The notes: generated from the letters alone by a model not told the origin. DNA of 37,041 nucleotides from Halomonas nitroreducens (GCF_003966155.1 NZ_RXNS01000027.1:1-37041); one strand, 5' to 3'; shown: positions 23,450 to 31,773, numbered from the stretch's first letter. Made by a program: numbers and translations.

Positions 23450-23899
23450 ATGATCCGACCCGCCACCCCGGAGGACATGCCCGCCATCGTCGAGATCTGG
23501 CGGCGGGCCTCCCGCCTGGCCCATCCCTTCCTGGACGAGGACATCTGGGCCGCCCGCGTCGAGGAGATGACCCGGCAGTGCCTGCCCGACTGCCGGATCC
23601 AGGTGCTGGACGCCGGCGGCCGGGTGGTCGGCTTCGCGGCCATGCGCGGCGCGCACCTCGAGGCGCTGTTCGTCGATCCCAAGGCCCAGGGCTACGGGCA
23701 TGGCTCGGAGCTGATGGCCCATGTCATGGCGCTCAGCGAGCGCATTACCCTGCGGGTCTTCTCGCGCAACGTGCGCGCCGTCTCCTTCTACCGGCGGCTG
23801 GGGTTCCATGCCTACCTGGAAACCGAGGAGCCGGCCAGCGGCGAGCCCGAGACCCTGATGATCTGGACCCGCCGCCGGAGCTGCCGCGGACGCGGCTGA
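23450..23899 (+). CDS. GNAT-family N-acetyltransferase (YjaB-like)
   Basis: A 149-residue single-domain acetyltransferase. IRPATPEDMPAIVEIWRRASRLAHPFL is the N-terminal GNAT strand-helix. LEALFVDPKAQGYGHGSELMAHVM contains the acetyl-CoA pyrophosphate loop (Q/R-x-x-G-x-G/A, here QGYGHG). VFSRNVRAVSFYRRLGFHAY is the conserved motif B. The residue pattern and length resemble E. coli YjaB. The acceptor substrate is unknown. It is divergent from the lipoprotein gene, with TATACT (minus strand, 23362-23357) and TACACT-like words in the shared region. The final ~15 residues are arginine-rich (TRRRSCRGRG) and not part of the fold. Confidence 0.85.
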   Translation: MIRPATPEDMPAIVEIWRRASRLAHPFLDEDIWAARVEEMTRQCLPDCRIQVLDAGGRVVGFAAMRGAHLEALFVDPKAQGYGHGSELMAHVMALSERITLRVFSRNVRAVSFYRRLGFHAYLETEEPASGEPETLMIWTRRRSCRGRG

Positions 23900-23935
23900 G
23901 GCCCCGCCCCCCGGCCGGGAGCGGAGAGGAGCCGA

Positions 23936-25663
23936 CTAGAGGCCCATGGCCGAGGAGGTGGAGCGCCGCGGGTCGGCCCCGCCGAAGAAGCGGCCGTCCT
24001 CGATCACGATCGACTGGGCGGCGCCCATCGCCGATTGCTGGCTGACGGTGTGGCCCTTGCCTTCCAGCAGCGCGAGGGTGTCGGGGCTGAAGCCGGCCTC
24101 GATGCGCAGCTCGTCGGGCAGCCACTGGTGGTGGATCCGCGGGGCGCTGACCGCCGACTGGATGTTCATGTCGTGGTCGATGACGTTCATCAGCACCTGC
24201 AGGGTGGTGGTGATGATCCGCGAGCCGCCGGGGCTGCCGGTGATCAGGAAGTTCTCCCCGTCGCGCTTGACGATGGTCGGCGTCATCGACGACAGCATGC
24301 GCTTGCCCGGCTCGATCTTGTTGGCCTCGCCGCCGATCAGGCCGTAGGCATTGGGCACGCCGGGCTTGGCGGAGAAGTCGTCCATCTCGTTGTTGAGCAG
24401 AAAGCCGGCCCCCGCCACGGCGATGCCCGAGCCATAGCTGAAGTTGATGGTGTAGGTATTGGAGACCGCCAGGCCGTCGTCGTCGGCGATGGAGAAGTGG
24501 GTGGTCTCGTTGGACTCGTAGGGCAGCGGATTGCCCGGCGCGATCGCGTCGCTCGGGGTGGCCCGGTCCATGGCGATCTGGGCGCGCAGCTCGTCGGCAT
24601 AGCCCTCGGAGGTGATGCCCGCGAGGGGGACCTCGACGAAGTCGGTGTCGCCCAGGTACTCAGAGCGATCGGCATAGGCGCGCTTCATCGCCTCGGCCAT
24701 CACATGGAGGGTGTTGGCGGCGCCGAAGCCCATCCCGCCGATGTCATAGGCCTCGAGAATGTTGAGCATCTGCACGATATGGGCCCCGCCCGAGGAGGGC
24801 GGGCTCATGGCATAGACGTCGTACCCGCGATAGTTGCCGTGGCTGGGCTCGCGGATCACCGGCTGATAGCTGGCCAGGTCCTCGCGGGTGATCAGGCCGT
24901 CGTGGCGCGCCATCTCGGCGACGATCAGTTCGGCGGTCTCGCCCGCGTAGAATTCCCGGGGGCCCTGCTCGGCGATGCGTCGGAGGGTCGCCGCGAGGTC
25001 CGGCTGGCGGAAGGTGTCCCCCACCGCGTAGGGGCTGCCGTCCTCCTTGAAGAACATCGCCCGGGTCGACTCCCACTTGGTCAGCCGCTCGCTGGCCTCG
25101 CTGACGCCGTCGACGAAGCGCTGCGGGACCGCGAAGCCGTCCTCGGCGAGGCGGATCGCCGGGGCCAGCGCCTCGGCCAGGCTCAGGGTGCCGTATTTCT
25201 CCAGGGCCAGGGACAGGCCGGCCACGGTGCCGGGTACCCCGGCAGCGCGATGGGTGAAACGCGACCACTCGGAGACGGCGTTGCCGTCCTCGTCCTGGAA
25301 CATGGTCTCGGTGGCGGCGGCCGGGGCGGTCTCCCGGTAGTCGATGGCGATGACCTCGCCGCTGTCCTCGTCGGAGATCAGCATGAAGCCGCCGCCGCCG
25401 ATGTTGCCCGAGCGGGGCTGGGTGACCGCCAGGGCGAAGCCGGCGGTCACGGCGGCATCCACGGCATTGCCGCCCGCGGCGAGAACCTCGCGGGCGACCT
25501 GGGAGGCCAGGAAGTGGCTGGTGGCCACCATGCCCTGGCTACCTTCCTCGGGGTGGAAGCGTTCGCCCTCGAGGATCGCCGGCTGGGCAAGCAGCGGCGG
25601 GGCGCAGAGCAGGCTGCCGGCGAGCAGTGCGGCGCCCAGCGGGCGGGAAAGACGGTGGGGCAT
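23936..25663 (-). CDS. ggt: Gamma-glutamyltransferase (glutathione hydrolase), periplasmic
   Basis: Ggt cleaves gamma-glutamyl bonds of glutathione in the periplasm and is made as a proenzyme that cuts itself. The 575 residues match E. coli Ggt (580). A signal peptide (PLGAALLAGSLLCAPPLLAQ) is present. The large subunit carries GGNAVDAAVTAGFALAVTQPRSGNIGGGGFML. The autoprocessing and catalytic nucleophile is about T387 in NETTHFSIADDDGLAVSNTYTIN. The small-subunit GSPGGSRIITTTLQVLMN contributes the substrate pocket. The ATG at 25663 is chosen for AAGGAGA upstream; longer in-frame starts lie in the rpe promoter region. It converges on the GNAT gene with 36 bases between stops. Confidence 0.95.
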   Translation of the reverse strand: MPHRLSRPLGAALLAGSLLCAPPLLAQPAILEGERFHPEEGSQGMVATSHFLASQVAREVLAAGGNAVDAAVTAGFALAVTQPRSGNIGGGGFMLISDEDSGEVIAIDYRETAPAAATETMFQDEDGNAVSEWSRFTHRAAGVPGTVAGLSLALEKYGTLSLAEALAPAIRLAEDGFAVPQRFVDGVSEASERLTKWESTRAMFFKEDGSPYAVGDTFRQPDLAATLRRIAEQGPREFYAGETAELIVAEMARHDGLITREDLASYQPVIREPSHGNYRGYDVYAMSPPSSGGAHIVQMLNILEAYDIGGMGFGAANTLHVMAEAMKRAYADRSEYLGDTDFVEVPLAGITSEGYADELRAQIAMDRATPSDAIAPGNPLPYESNETTHFSIADDDGLAVSNTYTINFSYGSGIAVAGAGFLLNNEMDDFSAKPGVPNAYGLIGGEANKIEPGKRMLSSMTPTIVKRDGENFLITGSPGGSRIITTTLQVLMNVIDHDMNIQSAVSAPRIHHQWLPDELRIEAGFSPDTLALLEGKGHTVSQQSAMGAAQSIVIEDGRFFGGADPRRSTSSAMGL

Positions 25664-25756
25664 ATGACATCTCCTTGTCGCGGTTGAGGCACGACTGATC
25701 ACTATCGACCGGGAGCGGCGATCCCGCAAGGCACCCGAGGGCCCGCCGGATGCTGT

Positions 25757-25762
25757 TAGAAT
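25757..25762 (+). promoter_or_regulatory. Probable -10 box of rpe
   Basis: TAGAAT lies 45 bases before the rpe ATG, in a short AT-rich island. No good -35 at 16-18 bases upstream. It falls in the 144-base divergent gap between ggt and rpe. Confidence 0.4.
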
Positions 25763-25807
25763 ATCGCCCATCGTGCCCATCGACTCTCACAGGACCCGAT
25801 CGTCGCC

Positions 25808-26506
25808 ATGACCGATTCCCGACCCGATTTCCAGATCGCCCCCTCGATCCTCTCCGCCGATTTCGCGCGCCTCGGCGAGGAGGTCGACGATGTGCTCGCC
25901 TCCGGGGCGGATATCGTCCACTTCGACGTGATGGACAACCACTATGTCCCCAACCTGACCATCGGCCCCATGGTCTGCGAGGCCCTGCGCAAGCATGGCG
26001 TGACCGCGCCTATCGACGCCCATCTGATGGTCAAGCCGGTGGACCGGCTGATCGGCGACTTCATCGATGCCGGCGCCACCTACATCACCTTCCACCCCGA
26101 GGCCTCCGAGCACATCGACCGCTCCCTGCAGCTGATCCGCGACGGCGGCTGCAAGGCGGGCCTGGTGTTCAATCCGGCCACGCCGCTGTCCTTTCTGGAC
26201 TACGTGATGGACAAGGTCGACATGGTGCTGCTGATGAGCGTCAACCCCGGCTTCGGGGGGCAGTCGTTCATCCCCGGGACCCTGGACAAGCTGCGTGAGG
26301 CGCGGCGGCGCATCGATGCCTCGGGCCGCGATATCCGCCTGGAGATCGACGGCGGCGTCAAGGTGGACAACATCGCCGAGATCGCCCGGGCCGGGGCGGA
26401 CACCTTCGTGGCCGGCTCGGCGGTGTTCAAGGCACGCAATGCCGCCGACCCGCACCGCTACGACAGCGTCATGCGCGACTTTCGCCGGGCCCTGGCCGAG
26501 GCCTGA
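25808..26506 (+). CDS. rpe: Ribulose-phosphate 3-epimerase
   Basis: Rpe interconverts ribulose 5-phosphate and xylulose 5-phosphate in the pentose phosphate pathway. The 232-residue TIM barrel has all family blocks: IAPSILSADFARLGEEV, the metal-binding HFDVMDNHYVPNLTIGP, HLMVKPVDRLIGDF, MSVNPGFGGQSFIP and LEIDGGVKVDNIAE. The pathway also yields ribose 5-phosphate, the source of PRPP used by TrpD. A GIY-YIG gene follows after 2 bases. In many gammaproteobacteria rpe lies next to gph-trpE; here they are separated by about 2.8 kb carrying three other genes. The ATG start fits the family N-terminus. Confidence 0.97.
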   Translation: MTDSRPDFQIAPSILSADFARLGEEVDDVLASGADIVHFDVMDNHYVPNLTIGPMVCEALRKHGVTAPIDAHLMVKPVDRLIGDFIDAGATYITFHPEASEHIDRSLQLIRDGGCKAGLVFNPATPLSFLDYVMDKVDMVLLMSVNPGFGGQSFIPGTLDKLREARRRIDASGRDIRLEIDGGVKVDNIAEIARAGADTFVAGSAVFKARNAADPHRYDSVMRDFRRALAEA

Positions 26507-26508
26507 GG

Positions 26509-26784
26509 ATGGCCGTGTCGGCGCCAGCGGACTGGCACCTCTACGTGATCGAGACGGCCGGCGGGGCGCTCTATACCGGCATCACCACCGACGTGTCCCG
26601 GCGCCTGGCCGAGCATCGCGCCGGGCGAGGGGCCAAGGCCCTGCGGGGCAAGGGGCCGCTGGTTCTGCTGCATCACGAACGCGTCGGTGACCGGGGCGAG
26701 GCGCTGCGACGGGAAGCCGCCGTCAAGCGCCTGACCGCCGCGGCGAAGCGACAGTGGCTGGCCCGGCGTCGGGCCAGCGAATGA
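26509..26784 (+). CDS. GIY-YIG domain protein
   Basis: A 91-residue protein consisting of one GIY-YIG nuclease domain of the YhbQ/UPF0213 kind. WHLYVIETAGGALYTGITTDVSRRLAEH contains the two motif halves (LYVIE for GIY and LYTGIT for YIG) and the conserved arginine. GDRGEALRREAAVKRLTAAAKRQWL includes the catalytic-type glutamate (REAAVK). Relatives have DNA nuclease activity in vitro; role in the cell is unclear. It starts 2 bases after the rpe stop and should be co-transcribed. mscS follows after 45 bases. Confidence 0.88.
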   Translation: MAVSAPADWHLYVIETAGGALYTGITTDVSRRLAEHRAGRGAKALRGKGPLVLLHHERVGDRGEALRREAAVKRLTAAAKRQWLARRRASE

Positions 26785-26829
26785 CCACAAGGAAGGCGGG
26801 GCGTGGCCCCGCCGGCACAGGGAGTCCCC

Positions 26830-27684
26830 ATGGATAGCCAATGGATCACCGATTTCGTCCAGATGCAGGGCACGAACTTCCTCATCAACCTGGTGGCGGC
26901 CGCCGCCATCTTCCTGGTCGGGCGCTGGGCGGCGAAGCTCGCCCACGGCCTCTCGCTCAAGGCCATGCAGCGCGGCAAGCTCGACCCGCTGCTGGTCAAG
27001 TTCCTGGGCAATATGCTCTATGCCCTGCTGATGATCTTCGTGGTGCTGGCGGCGATCAGCCAGGTGGGCATCCAGACCACCTCGCTGATCGCGGTGATCG
27101 GTGCCGCCGGCCTGGCCGTCGGCCTCGCCCTGCAGGGCTCGCTGGCCAACTTCGCCGCCGGGGTGCTGGTGATCATCTTCCGCCCCTACAAGATCGGTGA
27201 CTACGTCGAGGCCGGCGGCGTGGCCGGAGTGATCGATGACGTCCAGATCTTCACCACCGAGCTCAAGACCGCCGACAACCGCAAGATCATCGTGCCCAAC
27301 GGCCAGATGATGAGCGGGGCCATCACCAACTACTCGAGCCACGCCACCCGCCGGGTGGACCTGGTGGTGGGCGTCGGCTACGACGACGATATCGACACCG
27401 TGCGCCGGGTGCTGCAGGGCGTGGTGGCCGACGACCCCCGGGTGCTGGCGGACCCGGCGCCGAACATCCGCATGAGCGCCATGGGCGACTCCAGCGTGAG
27501 CTGGATCGTGCGGCCCTGGGTCAAGGCGGAGGACTACTGGGACGTCCACTGGGAGATGACCGAGGAGATCAAGCGGCGCTTCGACGCCGTGGGCATCAGC
27601 ATCCCCTTTCCCCAGCGCGACGTGCATGTCTACCACCACCCCGAGACGCGGGAGGCACGCAGCGCGGCGCCCCTCGAGCGCTGA
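26830..27684 (+). CDS. mscS: Small-conductance mechanosensitive channel, MscS family
   Basis: A 284-residue MscS-type channel, close to E. coli MscS (286), that opens on osmotic downshock to release solutes, a key need of a halophile. Three N-terminal membrane helices are seen. The pore helix TM3 reads GAAGLAVGLALQGSLANFAAGV, with the Ala/Gly packing pattern of true MscS, followed by IIFRPYKIGDYVEAGGVAG. The cytoplasmic cage has NRKIIVPNGQMMSGAITNYS and a conserved C-terminal FDAVGISIPFPQRDVHVYH. The ATG at 26830 is preceded by GGGAGTCC. A strong hairpin at 27708-27737 ends the unit. Confidence 0.96.
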   Translation: MDSQWITDFVQMQGTNFLINLVAAAAIFLVGRWAAKLAHGLSLKAMQRGKLDPLLVKFLGNMLYALLMIFVVLAAISQVGIQTTSLIAVIGAAGLAVGLALQGSLANFAAGVLVIIFRPYKIGDYVEAGGVAGVIDDVQIFTTELKTADNRKIIVPNGQMMSGAITNYSSHATRRVDLVVGVGYDDDIDTVRRVLQGVVADDPRVLADPAPNIRMSAMGDSSVSWIVRPWVKAEDYWDVHWEMTEEIKRRFDAVGISIPFPQRDVHVYHHPETREARSAAPLER

Positions 27685-27707
27685 GCCGTCTTGCCACGCC
27701 ACCGTGA

Positions 27708-27737
27708 AAGGGGCCGCCGGATGTCCGGCGGCCCCTT
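27708..27737. terminator. Bidirectional terminator between mscS and ndh
   Basis: A perfect 14-bp stem AAGGGGCCGCCGGA/TCCGGCGGCCCCTT (27708-27721 and 27724-27737) with loop TG. The plus strand continues GTCTT. It lies between two convergent stops (27684 and 27760) and can serve both strands. Confidence 0.75.
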
Positions 27738-27759
27738 GTCTTGCGGCATCGGGCGGGGA

Positions 27760-29055
27760 TCAGTGCAGCTTGAGGCGCGGCTTGATGAAGCGGTTCAGGC
27801 CGTCGACCACCACCATCAGGCCGGTCTTCAGCGCTCCGTGGATGGCGCGCTGGTGCATGCGATAAAGCGAGGCATAGAAGAACTTGGCGAGGTGGCCCTC
27901 GACGAACAGGCTGCGCGCCGAGGCCCCGCGCATCAGGCTGCCGATGGCATCGAAGTGGGCCAGCGAGATCAATGAGCCGCGGTCGCGGAAGACGAACGGC
28001 TTGAGCGACCGGTCCTCGAGCCGGGCCGCCAGGTTGCGGTAGAGGCGCGCGGCCTGCTGATGGGCGGCCTGGGCCCGGGGCGGGACGACCGAGCCGTCCT
28101 GCTGGGGGCAGCTGGCGCAGTCGCCGAAGGCGAAGATGTGCTCGTCATCGACGCTCTGCAGGGTCTCTGTCACCTTGAGGCGATGGTTGGGCTCGGTGGA
28201 CAGGCCAAGCGTCGAGAGAAAGGCCGGGGCCTTGATGCCGGCGGCCCAGACGCTGAGGTCGGTTTCGATGCGCTCGCCGTCGGCGGTGAGGATGGCGTGG
28301 GGTTCGACCTGGGTGACTCGGGTGCCCACATGGACGCCCACTCCCAGCCGTTCCAGCTCGGCGTGCACCGCCCGGCTGATGCGGTCCGGCAGCGCGGGCA
28401 GCACCTTGGGGGCCGCCTCGATCAGGTGCACCTCGAGGTGCTCGCTGTCCAGCGTGGTCAGGCCGTAGCTGTTGAGCATCTGGGAGGCGCCATGCAGCTC
28501 GGCGGCGAGCTCCACGCCGGTGGCGCCGGCCCCGACGATGCCCACCCTCATGCGCGAGGGCGTCTCCCGGGGGGCGTTGTAGCGCAGGAAGGCATTGAGC
28601 ATGGCCTTGCGGAACGCCTCGGCCTGCTGGGGACTGTCGAGGAAGTGGCAGTGCTCGCCGACCCCGGGGGTGCCGAAGTCGTTGCTGACGCTGCCGACGG
28701 CCATCACCAGCTCGTCATAGGCCAGGGTCCGCGAGGGCAGCACCTCCTCGCCGTCGTCGTCGAACACCGGGGCCAGGGTCAGGGTGCGGGTTTCCCGGTC
28801 CAGGTCGCACAGGGTGCCGAGCTGGAAACGATAGCCATTGGCCCGGGCGTGGCCCTGGTAGGAGATCTCGTCGAGACCGGAGTCCAGGGCGCCGGTGGCG
28901 ACCTCATGCAGCAGGGGCTTCCAGATGTGGGTGGAGTTGCGGTCGACGAGCACGATCTCGGCACGCTTGCGCTTGCCGAACTTGCGGCCGAGCCGGGTCA
29001 CCAGCTCGAGTCCGCCCGCGCCACCGCCGACCACCACGATGCGTGGTAGGGTCAT
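27760..29055 (-). CDS. ndh: NADH dehydrogenase type II (non-proton-pumping)
   Basis: Ndh passes electrons from NADH to quinone without pumping protons, peripheral to the inner membrane. The 431 residues carry two Rossmann motifs: FAD-binding GGGAGG (residues 10-15, in RIVVVGGGAGGLELVTRL) and NADH-binding GAGATG (175-180). Also present are the family's HIWKPLLHEVATG, the second FAD contact IFAFGDCASCPQ, and a C-terminal amphipathic/hydrophobic stretch (LKTGLMVVVDGLNRF) that should anchor it to the membrane. The ATG has CAGGAG upstream. It complements PntAB in balancing NADH and NADPH. It is divergent from gph across 279 bases. Confidence 0.95.
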   Translation of the reverse strand: MTLPRIVVVGGGAGGLELVTRLGRKFGKRKRAEIVLVDRNSTHIWKPLLHEVATGALDSGLDEISYQGHARANGYRFQLGTLCDLDRETRTLTLAPVFDDDGEEVLPSRTLAYDELVMAVGSVSNDFGTPGVGEHCHFLDSPQQAEAFRKAMLNAFLRYNAPRETPSRMRVGIVGAGATGVELAAELHGASQMLNSYGLTTLDSEHLEVHLIEAAPKVLPALPDRISRAVHAELERLGVGVHVGTRVTQVEPHAILTADGERIETDLSVWAAGIKAPAFLSTLGLSTEPNHRLKVTETLQSVDDEHIFAFGDCASCPQQDGSVVPPRAQAAHQQAARLYRNLAARLEDRSLKPFVFRDRGSLISLAHFDAIGSLMRGASARSLFVEGHLAKFFYASLYRMHQRAIHGALKTGLMVVVDGLNRFIKPRLKLH

Positions 29056-29202
29056 GGGAGACTCCTGTCAGGAATGAAGAGGTAGAACCTAAATGGGTCG
29101 CCTGGGTCCGCTCGGGTGTCTCGTCCGGTGTCATCGGGCTGCGGACACGCGGCAGCCATGGCATCGTGAGGACTCCGGCCGGGTAACGGCGACGGCTGAC
29201 CC

Positions 29203-29208
29203 TAGAAT
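29203..29208 (+). promoter_or_regulatory. Probable -10 box of gph
   Basis: TAGAAT lies about 127 bases before the gph ATG within the 279-base gap between ndh and gph. The -35 region is poor. The rest of that gap shows no gene; a run of short overlapping frames has no recognisable domain. Confidence 0.35.
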
Positions 29209-29334
29209 ATGCCTCTTGCGCGCCCCTGCCTATGCCCTCATCAGGGTATCAGGCATGTTTTTCGTAATATTACATGCGCAGGGTGGCGCAGCCGCCGCCT
29301 GCCGTCCGTCATCCACTGTCCCGAGGAAACCGCT

Positions 29335-30000
29335 ATGCACCCACTCCTGGCCGACATCCGACTGGTCGCCTTCGACCTCGACGGCACCCTGGTGGACTCC
29401 GTGCCCGACCTGGCCGCCGCGGTGGATGCCGCCCTGCGTGACCAGGGACTGGCCGCGCCGGGCGAGGCCCGGGTGCGCGACTGGGTCGGCAACGGCTCCC
29501 GGGTGCTGATGGAGCGGGCCCTCCACGACGCCGTGGGCCAGTCCCCCTCGGACGCCCGACTCGAGGCGGTCCACGCGGCCTTCCTGGTCCACTATGGCCG
29601 CGCGCCCTGTGAGCGTACCCGGCTGTATCCCGGCGTGCGGCCGGCACTGGATGGCCTGCGCGATGCGGGGCTCCCGCTGGTACTGGTCACCAACAAGCCC
29701 GCGGCCTTCATCGCGCCGATCCTCGAGCGCTTCGGCCTGGCCGCGCATTTCGCCCTCTGCCTGGGCGGTGACAGCCTGCCACGCCGCAAGCCCGACCCCC
29801 TGCCGCTGATCCATGCCGCCAGCCGCCTGGCGGTGGCGCCGCGTCACGGCCTGATGGTCGGCGATTCCCGCCACGACATCGCCGCCGGCCGGGCAGCAGG
29901 CTTTCGCACCCTGGCGGTGCCCTATGGCTACAATCACGGGGAACCGGTGAGCCTCAGCCGCCCGGATGGCACAGTTGAATCGCTGGCGGAACTCGTTTAG
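29335..30000 (+). CDS. gph: Phosphoglycolate phosphatase
   Basis: A HAD-superfamily phosphatase of 221 residues that removes phosphate from 2-phosphoglycolate, a DNA-repair and oxygenation by-product. Motif I is FDLDGTLVDS, with nucleophile and general-acid aspartates. The cap domain contains VRDWVGNGSRVLMERAL, the conserved Gph block. Motif II is LVLVTNKP, motif III is RRKPDP, and motif IV is MVGDSRHDIAAGRAAG. The ATG at 29335 has CGAGGAAA upstream; a longer in-frame start is not supported. gph immediately before trpE is a conserved gammaproteobacterial arrangement. The trpE promoter and leader begin right after its stop. Confidence 0.95.
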   Translation: MHPLLADIRLVAFDLDGTLVDSVPDLAAAVDAALRDQGLAAPGEARVRDWVGNGSRVLMERALHDAVGQSPSDARLEAVHAAFLVHYGRAPCERTRLYPGVRPALDGLRDAGLPLVLVTNKPAAFIAPILERFGLAAHFALCLGGDSLPRRKPDPLPLIHAASRLAVAPRHGLMVGDSRHDIAAGRAAGFRTLAVPYGYNHGEPVSLSRPDGTVESLAELV

Positions 30001-30017
30001 GGTGATTTGGATTGCGC

Positions 30018-30055
30018 TATAATAATGTGCAATATCAATAGTTTTTCGTTATAAC
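30018..30055 (+). promoter_or_regulatory. Promoter region of the trpE leader
   Basis: An AT-rich island unusual for this window follows the gph stop. It contains a perfect TATAAT (30018-30023) and a second -10-like TATAAC (30050-30055). Neither has a strong -35: TGTGCA at 30026-30031 is 18 bases before the second. Transcription should start near 30030 or 30062, in either case upstream of the leader peptide. Confidence 0.5.
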
Positions 30056-30075
30056 GGATCTCGCGATCTCCTCCG

Positions 30076-30168
30076 ATGGACACCCGCATGACGCTGGATG
30101 CCTTTTCCCGCCGCAACGCCACCTGTTCCCCCGCATGCCCTGGCCTGACCGGCGGCTGGCGATGGTGA
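30076..30168 (+). CDS. trpL: Putative trpE leader peptide (ends Trp-Arg-Trp)
   Basis: A 30-codon frame lies between the trpE promoter region and trpE and ends GGWRW followed by TGA. The two Trp codons are at 30157-30159 and 30163-30165, the last sense codon being Trp. An internal ATG at 30088 gives a 26-residue version (starting MTLDAFSRRNATC) and has a weak GGA 7 bases upstream; either start is possible. Tryptophan is rare, so two in the last three codons upstream of trpE is best read as an attenuation leader. P. putida trpE and trpGDC are known to be attenuated separately, which supports it. The peptide itself needs no function. Confidence 0.6.
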   Translation: MDTRMTLDAFSRRNATCSPACPGLTGGWRW

Positions 30169-30222
30169 CGCTCGCCTGACCGGACGCTCCCCAGGGGCGT
30201 CGCTCGACTGACCATCGTCTTT
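30160..30222 (+). promoter_or_regulatory. Possible trpE attenuator structure
   Basis: CGATGGT (30160-30166, containing the last Trp codon) is exactly complementary to ACCATCG (30211-30217), which is followed by TCTTT. Between them GACGC-t-CCC (30183-30191) pairs with GGGCGTC (30195-30201) as an inner hairpin, and GACGC at 30167-30171 can compete for the same GCGTC. A ribosome stalled on the Trp codons would block the outer stem. The T tract is short, so this is a weaker case than the trpG attenuator. Confidence 0.4.
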
Positions 30223-30244
30223 CCCACCGCGAGGACCCGGGCCC

Positions 30245-31741
30245 ATGATGACCCCCGAACGCTTCCGTGAGCTGGCCGCGGCCGGCTATAACCGCATCCC
30301 GGTCACCCGCGAGGTACTGGCCGACCTCGACACGCCGCTGTCCACCTACCTCAAGCTCGCCGATGCGCCCTGGACCTTCCTGCTGGAGTCCGTGCAGGGT
30401 GGCGAGAAGTGGGGCCGCTACTCGATCATCGGCCTGCCCAGCCACGAGCGCATCGAAGTGCGCGGCTTCACCGTCAGCCATATCGTCGACGGCCATGACG
30501 AGGGCGCGGTGGAGGTCGCCGACCCGCTGGCCTGGATCGAGGACTTCCAGGCGCGCTTCAGGGTGCCCCGCCTCGACGACCAGCCGCGCTTCGACGGTGG
30601 CCTGGTCGGCTACTTCGGCTACGACACCATCCGCTACATCGAGCCGCGCCTGCGCGGCGTGGAGAAGCCGGACCCGCTGGGCGTGCCGGATATCCTGCTG
30701 CTGGTGTGCAACGACCTGGTGGTGTTCGACAACCTCTCCGGCCGCCTGACCCTGTGGACCCATGCCGACCCCGCCGAACCGGAGGCCTACCGCCAGGCGG
30801 TGGCGAAGCTGGGGCGGCTCGAGGCCTCCCTGCGCGAGACGGCCATCCAGGCCAGCAGCCCCGGCACCGGCCGCGCCGCGGTGGAGGAGGGGCACTTCAC
30901 CTCGGGCTTCACGGAGGAGGGCTTCAAGGCCGCGGTGGAGACCATCAAGGAATACGTGCTGGCCGGCGATATCATGCAGTGCGTGCCCTCCCAGCGCATG
31001 TCGATCCCCTACCAGGCGCCTCCGCTGGACCTGTATCGGGCGCTGCGCAGCCTGAATCCTTCGCCCTACATGTTCTACTTCAACCTGGGCGACCACCAGG
31101 TGGTGGGCTCCTCGCCGGAGATCCTCACCCGCCTGGAGGACGGCGAGGTCACCGTGCGACCGATCGCCGGCACCCGGGTGCGCGGCCGCAGCGAGGCGGA
31201 AGATCGTGCCCTGGAGGCCGACCTGCTGGCCGACCCCAAGGAAGTCGCCGAGCACCTGATGCTGATCGACCTGGGGCGCAACGATGTCGGCCGTATCAGC
31301 GAGACCGGCACGGTGAAGGTCTCCGACCAGATGGTGGTGGAGCGCTATTCCCACGTGATGCACATCGTCTCCAACGTCACCGGCCGGCTCAAGCCGGGGC
31401 TCTCGGCCATGGATGCCCTGCGTGCCACCTTTCCGGCGGGCACGCTCTCCGGGGCGCCGAAGATCCGCGCCATGGAGATCATCGACGAGCTCGAGCCGGT
31501 CAAGCGCGGGGTCTACTCCGGGGCCGTGGGCTATCTCTCCTGGCACGGCAACATGGACACCGCCATCGCCATCCGCACCGCGGTGATCAAGGACGGCGAG
31601 CTGCATGTCCAGGCCGGTGCCGGTGTCGTGGCCGACTCGGTGCCCGAGCTCGAGTGGCAGGAGACCCTCAACAAGGGGCGGGCGCTGTTCCGCGCCGTGG
31701 CCATGGCCGAGCAAGGCCTGGACAACCTGGAGTCGCCTTGA
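30245..31741 (+). CDS. trpE: Anthranilate synthase component I
   Basis: TrpE makes anthranilate from chorismate with ammonia supplied by TrpG. The 498 residues match pseudomonad TrpE. The N-terminus carries the tryptophan feedback-site motif LLES (residues 46-49) in FLLESVQGGEKWGRYSIIGLP. The C-terminal chorismate-binding domain has QCVPSQRMSIPY, SPEILTRLEDGEVTVRPIAGTRVRG, LIDLGRNDVGR and TFPAGTLSGAPKIRAME. Two adjacent ATGs exist (30245 and 30248); GAGGA at 30231-30235 fits the first better, while alignment with pseudomonad starts fits either. It is separated from trpG by 249 bases containing a second leader and attenuator. The TrpG promoter's TTGACA overlaps its stop codon. Confidence 0.97.
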   Translation: MMTPERFRELAAAGYNRIPVTREVLADLDTPLSTYLKLADAPWTFLLESVQGGEKWGRYSIIGLPSHERIEVRGFTVSHIVDGHDEGAVEVADPLAWIEDFQARFRVPRLDDQPRFDGGLVGYFGYDTIRYIEPRLRGVEKPDPLGVPDILLLVCNDLVVFDNLSGRLTLWTHADPAEPEAYRQAVAKLGRLEASLRETAIQASSPGTGRAAVEEGHFTSGFTEEGFKAAVETIKEYVLAGDIMQCVPSQRMSIPYQAPPLDLYRALRSLNPSPYMFYFNLGDHQVVGSSPEILTRLEDGEVTVRPIAGTRVRGRSEAEDRALEADLLADPKEVAEHLMLIDLGRNDVGRISETGTVKVSDQMVVERYSHVMHIVSNVTGRLKPGLSAMDALRATFPAGTLSGAPKIRAMEIIDELEPVKRGVYSGAVGYLSWHGNMDTAIAIRTAVIKDGELHVQAGAGVVADSVPELEWQETLNKGRALFRAVAMAEQGLDNLESP

Positions 31742-31767
31742 CAGGGATCGCCGTCGGGCAGCACTAT
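31738..31767 (+). promoter_or_regulatory. trpGDC promoter, -35 on the trpE stop codon
   Basis: A perfect TTGACA (31738-31743) spans the trpE stop (TGA 31739-31741). After 18 bases comes CACTAT (31762-31767), a 3-of-6 -10 that keeps the conserved A2 and T6. The predicted start, about 7 bases further, coincides with the leader peptide ATG at 31774. The alternative is read-through from trpE. Confidence 0.5.
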
Positions 31768-31773
31768 TGCCCC

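Noticed and set aside
23327..23809. N-terminal extension of the YajG-like lipoprotein gene over the GNAT gene
   Set aside because: A signal peptide, lipobox and AGGAGGT all place the start at 23326; the extension overlaps a real gene on the other strand.
24035..25687. Plus-strand open frame of about 550 codons opposite ggt
   Set aside because: Shadow of the gamma-glutamyltransferase; valine/glycine/histidine-rich with no family resemblance.
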